From Epiperipatus broadwayi (lineage: Eukaryota; Onychophora; Udeonychophora; Euonychophora; Peripatidae): DNA of 64,000 bases. Of this stretch, positions 35,649-48,935 are shown piece by piece. The stretch lies in the NCBI GenBank assembly GCA_028023455.1, contig JAQFVV010006216.1, forward strand, positions 1,241,445-1,305,444, given 5' to 3'. Both the position numbers and the translations under genes were made by a program. Under the pieces are notes generated by a model. The model made no database searches, was not told the origin of the DNA, and saw only the letters and a list, made by a program, of their open reading frames with translations. Numbering within the stretch: the stretch's first letter is position 1; the number at the start of each line of letters is the position of its first letter.

Positions 35649-36110
35649 TTATACTAATAAGGTATAGGCTATGTCTTTGCATGGAAGTATGTCTCTTCCT
35701 AGACTTTTATGATCCCAGGTATGACTGAAAAGGCCCTTACATTTTCCATTAGCATCCTGACTATTTGTTTTATCCTGCTCAACTTTGATTGATGACTGAA
35801 TTATTTTCTCTTCTATTGTTGTCAAGTTTACACACCCTACTGTGGTAGCATTGTGAACTGTTGGGCTATAGATTGAAACTTTTTCATGAAATTGAAAAAC
35901 CTTCTTAGTATAATTTATCACTAATTGATGTTCCCCATAAAATCAGACCCCAACAGTACATCTTGTATAAGACCTGCCATTATCAAAAATAGATAACTTA
36001 CTCTAGCAGATCATATTTCTATGTCCAGCCACACTTGATGGGTTTCAATTTTAGCCCTTTTTCCATTTTCTAACTTTGTTTGAGTTGCCCGCATAGGCAG
36101 GCTGGATAGT
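35649..36110 (-). pseudogene. Ty3/gypsy protease C-terminal remnant and linker
   Basis: The segment LIQDVLLGSDFMGNI (about 35935-35985, minus strand) matches the ILG-x-DFL end of retroviral-type aspartic proteases. The catalytic Asp-Ser/Thr-Gly is not found upstream, where only about 100 codons fit before the LTR. A 90-codon linker frame (35649-35921) leads towards RT. Gag and the protease N-terminus appear deleted. Confidence 0.6.
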
Positions 36111-37778
36111 GTTTTTATTTTTCCTGTACCATCATACCATTTTTTCTGGCACCACATTTGGGTACCAGATTATAAAAAAACCTGTAATGGTATGAAAAAT
36201 AGAGCTGCTTTAACCTAAGCAAGAGATGCAGGTAGAAGTGGTTCGAACCTCACCTACTCCTCCAGATTGCTACTAAGCAACTTACTTTCCAAACCTCACT
36301 AGAATTTCTTCTTAATGTACACCCAGTGGTCAGGAAGAGTTGAGATTCTAAAGGGGAATTTTAACAAAGAAAAATCAGGTTTAGTTTATATATTGACACA
36401 GACAAGATATTAATGAAATTAGTGAAGGAAAGGTTATTGTTTAACCAAAAGAAATGACAATTTGAAGAAATAATTAACAAACAAATGTTGCAAGTTATTT
36501 TCTTGCATTTACAGACATCGATATATATTGATATGCATTAGAAAGATCCACTTAATATAATTAAACAATAGTATGATCATTACAGAATAATACTAAACTT
36601 AGCCAACAACTGGGGTGCTTCAGTTTAAAGGAGGGATACAGAAAAACATAACTCTAGGATAAAATTACAAAAATGGACAAATTGGTTAAAACTAGTTAAA
36701 TAGATTAAGGCCATTTTTAAATATGGCCTGCATTTAAATGACAAAATAAAGAAAATCTCTCCCCAGTGGACATTTCTCAGACTTACTCAGCAATATCTTG
36801 AGTATATTATCAAGTTAAGGTTTTATCTATATGAAATTAAACATGACAATTTTCCTTGATGATTTAATTGTGTGAGCTTAGAAGCAAGTCTCGAAAGCAC
36901 AAAGTTTTATATATTGCTAACTTGAGGTCTGTAGAGCACTTTGGTTCTAACACAAGAGTTAGAGCGATGGATCCCATTTACCTAAAGTGTGATCTGAGCT
37001 CAGGATGGAGTATATGTGCTTGTGTCAAGTAGTAATATTTGAAAAAGAATTGAGATCCACTGTATCATCAATGGCAATTTCAAAGTGGTGTTAGCCTATG
37101 AATCAAAAATGACAGGAGCTATTGTTATGTGCCGAGACCACCACACAAATCACTGAGTAGCACAATAAATGAGAAAAATGTGGTCGACTGACTATTAAAC
37201 TTTAAATCCTTAGATAAAATATATATATATGAAATAATATGACTTCAAAATGTTTCTGAGACTGAGAGAACATCTACTATTAGAAATAATTACTTTGCAC
37301 CTTTTTCTAACATTAAAATATATAAAAAGATAAGTATATTAATTAATCATTATTTAACTAGTTCGCCCTTAGAGTTAATAAAGATTTAATATTTTAATTT
37401 ACACATATATAACTGTACTGTGCCTTCTTTTATATTTAATCAAATTAAAAACACTTAAGCTATATCTGTTTTAGACAAATAGATATATATTGGTAAAACC
37501 CAGATTGACTTTAAGAAAGTATAAAAAATACAAGACAGGATTGGATCTTCCTTACAAAATGCATAAAATTGAACATTTTAATATATAATTTCAAATGTCA
37601 TTTTCTTTTTATATTTTTAAGTATAAACTAAAAAAAAAACATTGAATTCTTTTATTTTAAAAAAATAACAATTGTGTTCTGCCTTTTCTCTTTTTCTAAT
37701 ATATATTTTTAAAAAAATTAGTGAAACCCATACAGCAGAAAAAAATTGGAATGAGAAATTTTATTCAAAGAGTTTTAA

Positions 37779-39014
37779 GCATTTATTTTATATTGCATAT
37801 GTTTACAATTGTATACATTCAAATGTCAGTCTTTTAAGCTAATTGTGCATACGCTTTGCGAGTGTTAATAATAAATGAATACTTTTTCACCAATACAAGA
37901 TATAGTATTTATGCAGGAATAAAAGGAATCCTCTTATTCCTACAACTCAAATGCTTATATATGAGCAAATCTGAAGCACTGGCAAGTAAAGCATGAAGAT
38001 GGAACCGTCACTTTAAATTACTATATATGATGTCTGAATAAATGACGTGGGTGAAATTGTCTAGAATTTACTAAACATCATTCCAACTGAATCCTCTTAT
38101 TCCTATGACTCAAATGCTTATATATGAGCAAATCTGAAGTACTGGCAAGTAAAGCGTGAAGATGGAACCATCACTTTAAATTACTATATACGATGTCTGA
38201 ATGAATGACGTGGGTGAAATTGTCTAGAATTTACTAAACATTCCAACTGAAACTTAATCATATGTAAATAAACATTTATTTTATATAGCGTATGTTTACA
38301 ATTGTATACAGTCAAATATCAGCCTTTTAAGCTAATTGTGCATACACTTTGCGAGTGTTAATAATAAATGAATACTTTCTCACCAATACAAGATATAGTA
38401 TTTATGCAGGAATAAAAGGAATCCTCTTATTCCTACAACTCAAATGCTTATATATGAGCAAATCTGAAGTACTGGCAAGTAAAGCATGAGGATGGAACCA
38501 TCACTTTACTTGCCAGTACTTCAGATTTGCTCATATATAAGCATTTGAGTCATAGGAATAAGAGGATTTCTTTTATTCCTGCATAAATACTATATCTTGT
38601 ATTGGTGAGAAAGTATTCATTAATTATTAACACTTGCAAAGCATATGCACAATTAGCTTAAAAGGCTGATATTTGAATGTATACAATTGTAAACATATGC
38701 TATATAAATGAAATGCTTATTTACATATGATTAAGTTTCAGTTGGAATGACGTTTAGTAAATTCTAGACAATTTCACCCATGTCATTCATTCAGACATTG
38801 TATATACTAATTTAAAGTGATGGTTCCATCCTCACGCTTTACTTGCCAGTACTTCAGATTTGCTCATATATAAGCATTTAAGTTGTAAAAATAAGAGGAT
38901 TCATTTTATTCCTGCATAAATACTATATCTTGTATTGGTGAGAAAGTATTCATTTATTATTAACACTCGCAATGCGTATGCACAATTAGCTTAAAAGGCT
39001 GATATTTGAATGTA
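37779..39014. mobile_element. 1236-bp insertion of inverted repeat modules, 14-bp target duplication
   Basis: Compared with the sister LTR, which is uninterrupted at this point, this block is an insertion. The sequence tcaaagagttttaa occurs on both sides (37765-37778 and 39015-39028) but once in the sister LTR. Inside, a module containing aatctgaagtactggcaagt appears about three times forward (near 37969, 38130, 38460) and twice reversed (near 38505, 38850). A dyad is centred near 38494. A forward block of about 146 bp is duplicated (near 37940-38085 and 38091-38236). No coding frame. A 14-bp duplication suggests insertion by a LINE-type endonuclease rather than a DNA transposase; the element class is unknown. 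Confidence 0.8.
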
Positions 39015-39312
39015 TCAAAGAGTTTTAATAAATCTGAAATATTTCCATATTTAGTAGCGGGTTGAACAAATAGAAATAAATAAAATTAGATTATTTCTCA
39101 CTTCCTCCAGTATATATATGTTTATGCCAAGCTATAAAAAAGAAATTGTGTTTCTTTCTTTTAAAAAAAAAGTATTGTACAATTCAAGTAATGGATAATG
39201 GCAATCCATTAACCAAAAAAAAAAAGATTTACATATATATTAATAGGATTAAGAATTGCCATTATACTGGTCAAATAAAAAAATAACAATGAAAATGTTA
39301 AAAATTCTCAGG

Positions 39313-39413
<101 letters not shown>

Positions 39414-40509
39414 CACATTATAATTATAACATAAATGATTTAAGTTTATAGTTTAAGCCAATATAAAATGCAAGTAAAAAATTAAAGTTACCAATAACGA
39501 TTTTTAGATTGCGTACATCTTTATTAGATAACCATGAAGACATTCTGGTCAGCAGTCCATACTGATTGCTTATAGTGATTTTTGTCATTGGTTATCCATT
39601 TATAGCAGCAGGAAATTGTCAGGCAAAATTATTCTGGCACACTACATTTCTTGGGTTTTCCAAGCTCCAGCAGATAGGAAAAATAACTGGGAGATAGAGG
39701 AAAAAGTCTACTCCACCATTTTTTTTATAGCACCCATTTTAAGTTCTTTTCCCCTTATCTATAGAATTCTGGTGGTTTGATAATTTATTCAGCAAGTGGC
39801 TAGGATATTTTCTTGGTTGCAGAGAGTTCTTTCCAAAAAAGTTGAATTTTATTTCTTTTCCAATAAAATATTTTTGTGGCTGTTTTTGGTCCAAGCTGTA
39901 GAACTGAGCCAGGTAAAAGAGAGTGAACAATAAACAAGTTCTCAATTTATACTTAGCTTGTTAGCCATCTTACATTCCAATCCCATTGTTCTGTTATCTT
40001 ATTTTTAATTGCAGTGTTTTTTAATTAATTATTCTTATCTAACTAACCTTTTTCTCTAATGAGTTTTAGAAATTTTATTTATCTAAAATAAAATCTTTTC
40101 ATTTTATTTTCTGAAATTAATAAACATTCCATAAATTTTACTTACTTTAGTCTACATTCATTGTGGTTGGACTCAGGGTCTTTAGTTAAACCACAGTGAA
40201 TGGTGAAGCAAACATATATATATATATATATATTCCATGTGTATATATGTGAAGCAAACATATATATATATATATATATTCCATGTGTATATATGTATAG
40301 CTTCACTACCAACAGCACTCAATCCAAGTTGAATTATATCATTAATTTTAACAGGTATCTTTCTTATGGCATTAATAGTATAGCCAATATCTCAATAGTT
40401 GTTCACTTCTTTTAATTAGTTATTGTCAGTCTTTATTTTGTTTTTTGTTACAATTAAATATTATTTAAATCATTTTAGCATTTATTTAATTTATTATTAA
40501 CTTTTGTAG

Positions 40510-40990
40510 CATTTTCTGATATGACTTCAGTAATATGTATTTTTATTCTTTCAAATTTCCACTTAAATCCACAAAATACTTTCTGTAAAACTGCATTAAA
40601 AGGTTTTTAAAAGTAAATTAACTTTTCATTATGACTATGATGTTGAATTGCTTCTAATGCATATTGATAAATATTCTTCAGAATTTGAGAACATCCTGGG
40701 TCCATGTTTTTTTAATGTTTCAAAACATTAGTTACCCATTGAAAGATTTATAGAATCTAGTGCCTTTTTATAATCTATAAATTTAATGCATAATGACAAC
40801 CCATTGTCATTGTTTCCTTTTATACCACTTTCTAATTCTTAGTTGTGATTAATTGTGGTATTATAATTTTTAAACCTAAATAATTTTTTTGACTGCCAAA
40901 GACCTCTGTAGATAATAATATTAAAAATAATATTGCAAAAAAGAAAACTGATAGAAGATTGATAAATCTGCAATTTACATATGATACCAT
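40510..40990 (-). pseudogene. RTE LINE reverse transcriptase fragment
   Basis: On the minus strand the DNA aligns with the RT of the RTE element at 20540-20900. LSLCIKFIDYKKALDSINLS corresponds to the motif A region there. Further matches correspond to the downstream ILKNIYKNA region and to the CAGTTTTACAGAAAGTATTT segment before motif C. It is heavily broken and both ends are lost. It is a second, older copy of the same or a close RTE family. Confidence 0.7.
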
Positions 40991-41035
40991 TTCCAACTTT
41001 TTTATACACTTAACAATACTAGTTTTTGCACCAAA

Positions 41036-41090
41036 ACTTTATTCTTACAGTTTCAGCTGTCCTGCAGTCATCATCAGGTCAACAATATCC
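41036..41090 (-). ncRNA. PLE-type hammerhead, core intact, stems damaged
   Basis: Minus strand: CTGATGA (41071-41077), a stem II region TGACTG-CAGGA-CAGCT with one mismatch, then an intact GAAA (41051-41054) and CTGTA with the expected cleavage after the A. The base pairs of stem I next to the core are lost (GAC opposite AG), while the outer TATT/AATA pairing survives. Probably inactive or weak. Confidence 0.5.
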
Positions 41091-41380
41091 AAATATATAA
41101 TCATACAATTAATATATATTTATATACATAATCAATAACATGCATCTTAAAAAGATAATAACATGGCAGATTAAATAGTAGAGTTTAAAGATTAGAGTTT
41201 TAAAATTATAAAAAAAATTGTTTACAATAATTTAATAATAAAATACTATAAATAAAATAAAATTAGTTAAGAGTAGAATAATAAAATGGAAAATGATTAT
41301 TTATAATGATCAGGCTAAGATGTATGTTGTTGATTATGTATATAAATGTAATGTATTACTTGTATGATTATATATTTGGA

Positions 41381-41428
41381 TATTGTAGCTCTGATGATGA
41401 CTGCAGGACAGTTAAAACTGTAAGAATA
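41381..41428 (+). ncRNA. PLE-type hammerhead, stems intact, core G12 changed
   Basis: Stem I: TATT (41381-41384) with AATA (41425-41428), a 4-nt bulge, then CT with AG. CTGATGA (41391-41397). Stem II: GACTG/CAGTT with loop CAGGA. Then AAAA in place of GAAA, and CTGTA with predicted cleavage after A41422. A very short stem III is usual for PLE hammerheads, which may act as dimers. The core change should abolish activity. Confidence 0.55.
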
Positions 41429-41465
41429 AAGTTTTAATGTGAAACATAGTATTGTTAAGTGTATG

Positions 41466-42043
41466 ACAATAATACTAAAGACAAAAATAAAAACTGTCAC
41501 CTACAGATTTTTATTTTTCATAAAATAAATTGGGTTTTATAATTCAATACAAATTACAATAAAACTAATAAAACATTCAGAGTAAAGTAGCAATAAACTA
41601 GCTTTGTAACACCAAATAAATTAAAAGGAAATTAAAATGAAAATTATTTGTTTTTTTTTTCATTACTGGCAATAAACTGAGTGAATATTCTTAAAAAGAC
41701 TAGAAAAACATCCTGTTTGCACTATTTAAAAGTGTTAACTAAATCATAAAATCTTCAAATGTAGAAGCCCAACTATATCAGTAGCCACAAAGTTTAATTT
41801 TAGATTTCAAAGTAAAAGTTTAAAAAACTATTGTAATGCTACAAATGAAACATGCAAGACTTATGATTAGTTTAGATTAATTTATTTAAAAAAATTATTT
41901 AATATAAAGGATGAAAATACTTCATTTCCAGATTTTATTTAAAAAATGTATCTATCTATTAACATCTGCAAACTAGGCTGAATGTTCAATTCATTCACTA
42001 CTTATCCTAGTATAATTTCATTAACTTCATGCAGTGTTTAAAA

Positions 42044-42044
<1 letters not shown>
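41466..42044. other. AT-rich DNA, no gene seen
   Basis: Nothing recognised. Confidence 0.5.

Positions 42045-42141
<97 letters not shown>
42045..42141. repeat. (TA)n microsatellite
   Basis: About 48 uninterrupted TA dinucleotides; a plus-strand frame of Ile-Tyr repeats across it is not a gene. Confidence 0.95.
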
Positions 42142-42584
42142 CCTAATGCAGATACCTGACTATGTCAGTATTCACATGATCTCTCATCATGTATTTATTG
42201 TAATTCAAAGCATTTATATATTTTAAAAGTTATTTTAAAAATATTTTTATTTATCAAATTAGCATCAAGGTTAGAAAAATAGGATAATGATCTGTATATG
42301 TCATGGTCAGGATAAATAAAGATTAACCTTTTCATTGAAATTTTTTTTATTTTCATTGGCCAAATGAATTAAAGTTTTACAACTTTTGATTGGTCATTTA
42401 ACAACCTCATCCATAAAAATATATCCATATTTTAATATTATATTCATTTTAGTTTCATTTATAAAAAGTATATTAATAATTTGTCAGATTATGAAAGTAA
42501 ATGAATGTTTTTTCAAAAATAAATTTCCATTTATAATTATAAAAATATTCAATAGTGGAAAACCTAAAAAGAAAGTTTGTAACA

Positions 42585-43050
42585 AAGTAGAAAGTGCTGC
42601 AGACATCATTGATTTCTTTCTCAATTTACATTAGTGTAAAAGTAAAGATTTTTTTTACTAAAATCTTACTATTTTTCTAAAATAATTATATTTGCAGCAT
42701 ATTTTACCAAAATACATTATAATATGTAAATAAATGCCAGAAAAATACTCTAAATTATTCATTTCTGTTTGAAAATGAAATAAAGAGCTTGGAGCAATGA
42801 AAATTGTTGACAGATATCAAAATTGTTGTTAATGCTGGCTTCTTTTTCAATTTACATTCATGTAAAAGTATACAATTTTTTACTAAAATTTTACTATTTT
42901 TTTAAAATAATTATATTTTCAGCATATTTTATGAAAATAATTTATAATATGTATGAAAAATAATAAAAAAACATTCTAAGACATTAATTTTCATTTTCAA
43001 AGTCAAAACAGAAGTTGGAGCAGTGAAAAATATTGACAGATGCTCTTCTA
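42585..43050. repeat. imperfect tandem repeat, about 226-bp period
   Basis: Two copies and a part-copy. The segment ctcaatttacatt...gtaaaag near 42620 recurs near 42846, and gagcttggagcaatgaaaa near 42786 recurs as gaagttggagcagtgaaaa near 43012. Copies differ at many positions, so the duplication is old. No coding content. Confidence 0.7.
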
Positions 43051-45001
43051 TTGTCTAAAATGTAAATCAACTAATCAGCATCTAGGAAAGCCTGCCTTCT
43101 CCCTTTATTATAGCTTCTTACATCAATATTATTGACTTTTTACTTATAAAATAATTCTAGAGGGCAGCATCTTATGGTATATTTTAAGCTTTAAAATAAG
43201 CGTAAAAACACTACCATAGCTCAAACATTGACAGCTTTTGAGTGACTTCAAGCCATGAACATCCTGCCATGCTCATTTCTTAGAAGGGTTAAAAGAAATA
43301 CAGTAAAAATAAGCACAATAAAATATGTAAATAACTAAAGTTATTGAAAAAAAGTACATTTAGGCTTTATATCTAAAATGGTATTAATTTTATATTACTT
43401 CTGATGCCAGGAGTGGTGTAATTATCATGGATCAAACCAAGGCAATGCATATGGGTGCTTAAATTTAATAGTCCTTTTATATTATATATGAATTCAATAA
43501 AGTATTAAAAGCATATGTTATAAATATTAGAAGTAATTTTTTTTTAATTTTGCATAGAGGACCCAAAAATTCTAGCTATGCTACTAGATAGTAACCATGC
43601 TATCAAAATATATGTGCTTATAATGAGAATAATCTAGTTATAATTTGAAAATATTAAAATGATTTCCTATTTGTAAAACTAAAATACTTTTTTCTTTTTT
43701 TTTCTTTTAAAAGTATTTGATAACAGTGTTTTTGAGATTTTTTTATATATGTTCTATTGAAATGTCTTCATAATTACTTTAACTTTATTTTTTCCACTTT
43801 AATTAGTTTAGGATGATTTATTTAAGATCTTGAGAATCAAAAATTTAGTAACTTCCTTACCCAGTAGCTATTAATATTTTCTGAAGCTAACTAGAAATTG
43901 AAAGAAAGTAGTCCCAGAACATCTTTTATAGGATTCTTTAATTTTCTGAAGTCATTAATACAATTATTAGACTTAAAGCTGAGTTCATTTAAATAAAGAA
44001 AACAGAAAATTGAAATTAAAAAAAACATTTCATATGCTAATTTGATTTTGTATTTTTGTTTACATTTTCAAACATATATCTATCTACCATTTTTCATATT
44101 ACATACATATTTGTATTTAAACATGTATTAATGAGAATGTCTGTATAATATGTCTGTGTAGGTGAATATGTGTGAAATATTAAAAGAAGAACAATCTTAA
44201 ACATTTTTTTTCAAGTAAAGATGCATGACCCAGTTCAAGCTACATTCAACCTTCACTGCATAACAATATATACAGAATAAATGGTTGTTTTTGCTTTAGT
44301 TCATTGCAACTTATATTTTTCTGCATTTGAATGCTTACATTCTAATGTATGATTTACTATATTTCCTATATTTTATTTTCAGATTTTATTTTTAGACAAC
44401 AGGAAGAATCAAGAAGGGGAAAATGATATTTACATGTTAAAAAGATTCTGCTGGTTTTTGTACATTAAACATGGCAGAAAAATAAGTTTTTTTCTTCAGT
44501 ACTTTTTTTATTTCAAATTGTATTTATATTTTGCAAATATATTTTAATTTTTGTGAATATTGTATGCTTTGGTTAGTGATGGAAAATTACATTACAAGTA
44601 ACAACAAATATTTTATACTAATAATATTATCACTGCTTTTTTTTCTTTTAAAAATATTAATGTTATTTTGAAAGATGTTTATAAAATATGTTGAAAAATC
44701 ACCTACATATATAAAAAATAATTTAGTGACTTTTTATTGCTCTATGTGTTAAAGTATAACAATACAGGTTAAATGTCTTTTTTTATAATCGTATATATAA
44801 AAAAAGCAAAAATGATTCATTAATCACAAGACTAGATAAGTGTTAGTCCATGAGAATTTTAAAGATAAAATAACCATTTACAATCTCAAATTAAATATAG
44901 ATATCAAAAAAATCTAGATGTAATAGTTGCTAGTTTGTCTGTAATCTGATTATTTGAAAAATAAATTCATAACCTTGATATAAAATGTTTAGGAAGAAAA
45001 C
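43051..45001. other. AT-rich DNA, no gene seen
   Basis: No recognised gene, RNA or repeat family. Confidence 0.5.
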
Positions 45002-45596
45002 TGTCATATCTGATCTTGCCTTTAGGAGTAGACTATTTCAGATTCCTTGCCTGATTGGCTAGTGCCAGTTGCTATCCAAAGGGATTAAAATCTTCACTGG
45101 GGTTCACGCACCAAATCCGCATGTTTCCAGTAAAGTAGAGGATCTGCCTTTAAATATTCAGTCTTTTGGAGGCAAGGTGGAGAGAGCAATTACTTCTGTC
45201 AACCCGAATGACTGAATATGCTCTCCATTAAACCCTCTGCCATTAGCAAGGGTGGTCTCTCTATTCATTATCGCAACATCCACACAGAGAGGCAAGTCCA
45301 CCTACAGACTGGAAACTGCTACATCCAAATTAGAGTCAACTCGAGGCAAACTAAATACATAGCTGGAAGAGTTTTACCAGAGTTCATGAGGCAGGCTTAA
45401 TCATTTAGCTAGAGGTGAATTCCTTACTCAGCTCGACTATCTTGGCATTCAATTGTATCAACTGTATTTATTCATTTGTTTAACTAATGTGTGTATATTT
45501 TTTGGATTAATAAATTGTACATATTAATTGCTGAGTAATTATTCTTTTTGGGTCTGTTGGTTTGGAAACAACCTGTAAGCCTAACCAAACCCAACA
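45002..45596. repeat. possible solo LTR
   Basis: A block of about 595 bp, clearly less AT-rich than its surroundings, that starts TGTCATATC and ends CCAACA, with similar 5-bp flanks (aaaac and aagac, 4 of 5 matching). An AATAAA-like stretch (attaataaattgtac) lies in its last quarter. These are features of a solo LTR, but no internal region or second copy is in the window to confirm it. A 60-residue frame inside (45218-45400) has no recognisable homology. Confidence 0.35.
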
Positions 45597-48500
45597 AAGA
45601 CTTATAGCTTAACTTAACAGGATAAGATATAGTTAAATAATTATAATAACAATGTTTAATTAGTCAATAAAAGAAGTATTGATGGTATAGTGCAATTACG
45701 AATAAAATAGTAAAATATTCTATTTTATGAGGTTATAAAAACATTACTATTACTTGTATTTTGTATTTCAACACAATTGTGAAAAAATTAGAATTTAAGA
45801 AATAGAAAGAATTTTGATTTAAAAGAGGTGTGGGAAGTCATTCATAACTATTTATTAATTTCCAAAATTATATTTTTTATTTAACATCTGTAAATAATTT
45901 GATTACTGATTTAAACAAATTCCTTAATAAATTTGGGGAAAGATATAAATAAATCTTTAAACATAAAGTCTAAATAATTTTATAACAAAAAGAAAAGACA
46001 AAATAATAATTGGTAAAAGATGAGTTCTATAATACGAAAACCCATTATAGAAAGAAAAAAAAAATAGTTATAAAAAGAGGATAGGATCATAGGTGAAATG
46101 TAATTCATGAGGTCAAACTTTGAAAAAAGTTTTTATTTTCATATTCTCATTCTTTCATTTTTTTAAAATTATAGTTCTAACATTCATTGGTCTTAGTTAT
46201 CAATTATTTTACTATCAAGCTAAAAAAAATAAAGTCAAAGTAATGGTAAACATAGCGAGAACTTTTCTTGATTAATTGCTGAGAGTTAGAGAAGTGAATA
46301 TTACAAAAAAATCAATGAAGAATTGATTTCTAATTATTTAAAAAAAAGAATTGTTATTTTTGACTATGAAGCAATGTTTGACTCAAGGATAATTATTACA
46401 TTTAATGAAGTAGACATACATATTTTAACAAAATACTGATTTATGTAATTTATAAATAAATAAAAAACAGTATTGGTACAAAATTAGCTGAACATTGTAG
46501 CATTGTTGTCATAATTTAAAATACGCAATGTTATTTAGTTAAGAATTGATAAAACGCTTCATTCATAATAACATATAAATAAAAAATACTTTATGCAATT
46601 CAAGCATATTATAGTAATTTATTAATAGATTTAAACATCGAAGAAAAGATTTGTCTATAAATTTAAATCCTTGATGACAAAGCTTTACTTAAAAAAAACT
46701 GCAATCTAGTTTTAAATCCCTAAAGCATAGAACTATTCGTTTTTATTTATACAGCGTTGTCATTATTGAGTTATGGTATGCCCTCTAGTGGATATTTTTA
46801 ATCACAAAACTGCATTAAAGTATAATCAATCAGAGCTCTGGACCAAAAAAAAAAATATTCATTTGAGCTATGCTTCATAGATGTATTAGTCCATTTTGAA
46901 AAGTTGCACTAAAAAGTTTTATTAAAAGCTAAATGTAAGCAAACAGAGGAGAAAATCATTTTAGTTTTATAATAATTGAAAATAAAAGACTTTTAACTTC
47001 AACTGAGTGAAAAACTGACTAATGGACTTTTTTTTCCATCCTCTATTTTCTTTGTTTTACGTCTTATGAAATGTAGAAAGCATTTTCATCTCAGCTCCTT
47101 AATCTTAAATCATAATCAAAAAGAAAATAAACAAAATGCATAGTTACAAAGTACAAGACGTTAATAAAATTCAGTCTAGATTTTGAAAAACATCAACTTT
47201 TTAAAAATTAACTATAATATAAAACAATAACTTTAAATAGTTTATGAGATTTAAGATTTTTTTAAAACTTATGCACACACACGTATAATCTTATTAAAAA
47301 TTATTAAACTAACCTAAAACAAATCTTATTAACAATATCCATACACTAAAAATAATTTTAATATATATATTCATCCAATATATAAGAAAAAAGTTTTGAG
47401 AATTAAATAACCTGAAATAGTATTTCATTTGCTTTTTAGCATAGAAAGTTCATTAATGTCATTGTTTATTTCTCTTATAATATTTCTTTCTTCTGATATC
47501 ACTAACAAGATTTTTTTTAAATATATATATATATACAAGGCTACAGTTAAATAATTAAAGTAATTATTGTTATCTGTAGAATAAAATAATTTTAAAACTT
47601 TAGTTTGGACAAATAAATGGAAATGTGCTCAACTTGCAAACTTGGATATTTGAATATCACATGACCTGAACAAATAACTATACAGTTATATAGTGGTACC
47701 TGTAAAGCATAATTACCTTACTATAAGACTGGGAAATCATCAGAAACATGGTCATTACAGCAGAGAATGATTTGAGTTGGATAAGATCTGATATTATTAG
47801 CATTGTGAATACAAAACAGAATGATATAATAAATTGGAAGAATAAAATTATCAATTCCAAATATATTTTAAAAAGTAAGTAAAAAGATTATTAAAAAAAC
47901 AATTAAACTGAAGTGAACATATATAATTTTTTAAAAAAGCATAGAGAAAAGGATAATTATTAAAGATCAAAATGATGAACATATAATTCATGAGTTGCTG
48001 CCCCTTGACACAAAAATTTGTTGTAGGTTAATTAAAAGATTACCCTGTGTGCTTTAACTTAGTGATTTTTCCATTGATTCTCAACTCAATAAGTACCTTT
48101 TCCCCATTTTGATTAATTAATAATAGAACAATTAAGGTAATATGTATGCTTGACCTTCCATCTTCTCTACAAATGTAAAATATAATAAAATTTTAATTCC
48201 TATTAAAAAATGTATCAATAATTTTTTTTGTATATCATGAAGGTAAAAGTTGTTATAGATGAAAATAAAGTTAAGCAATATATTCTAATATGAAAAATGG
48301 AGACCAATCAGCTTTGCTTTTATTTTGGATGTCACTTAACTGTGAAATGGCTTTCCATGATTGTCTATGGATACAATGATTTCAGTATTCAATGAAAAAA
48401 TATTTTCAATCACTAGAATTATTGAATTCATTTTCTTTAATAAAAAGACAATTCAATGATTGATATATCCATTATTTTAATTATGAAAGTACCCTTTTTC

Positions 48501-48891
48501 TCCTACACATGTGAGACTTCATAAAAGGATCTTTAACATTTTGATCATCAGTCAATTATCTGCTTTAGCATTCTTTAAAAAAAATTCTTTTTTTTTTTTT
48601 TTAATATTGGTCTTTTTTAAAAAATAGTGGTCATTTTGTAAGACTAATGACAAAACATATTTACACCAAAAAGTTTATTTATTGCATAACAAGTGTGTTT
48701 AATTATACAGCTAAATATTTCAACTGTACTTATATAATTTCCATCTAATATTCTTGCAAGACCATCTATACATTTAAATTATGACACATACAAATTAAAT
48801 AAAATTTAAATTGTCAAATCCAAATAGTAAAAATAATTTCAAGTTTTATGAAGGACAATACATAAATCAAAACATACTTTACATATACAGG

Positions 48892-48896
<5 letters not shown>
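45597..48896. other. AT-rich DNA, no gene seen
   Basis: Nothing recognised on either strand. Confidence 0.5.

Positions 48897-48933
<37 letters not shown>
48897..48933. repeat. (TA)n microsatellite
   Basis: About 18 TA dinucleotides. The adjoining segment ggatctgagtttgatccta resembles one near 27608, hinting at a shared SINE-like repeat that could not be defined. Confidence 0.9.

Positions 48934-48935
<2 letters not shown>

Larger units (their letters stand above)
41005..41465. mobile_element. inverted pair of Penelope-type terminal fragments with hammerheads
   Basis: Left arm about 41005-41145 (minus orientation) and right arm about 41325-41465 (plus orientation) are inverted copies. They share a hammerhead-like block, a downstream gtaagaataaagttttgg-type segment and an upstream tgattatatatttggatatt segment. 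The central spacer is about 180 bp. Penelope-like elements carry hammerheads in their terminal pseudo-LTRs; no coding remains are attached here. Confidence 0.6.

Noticed and set aside
37779-39014. Possible hammerhead (CTGAATGA ... GAAATTGTC) in the modules of the nested insertion
   Set aside because: The core box has an extra base (8 nt instead of CTGANGA), stem II has only about two pairs and stem I does not form next to the core.
42029-42226. 65-codon plus-strand frame
   Set aside because: Mostly Ile-Tyr repeats from the TA microsatellite.
45218-45400. 60-codon frame in a less AT-rich block
   Set aside because: No recognisable domain; the block is better explained as a possible solo LTR.
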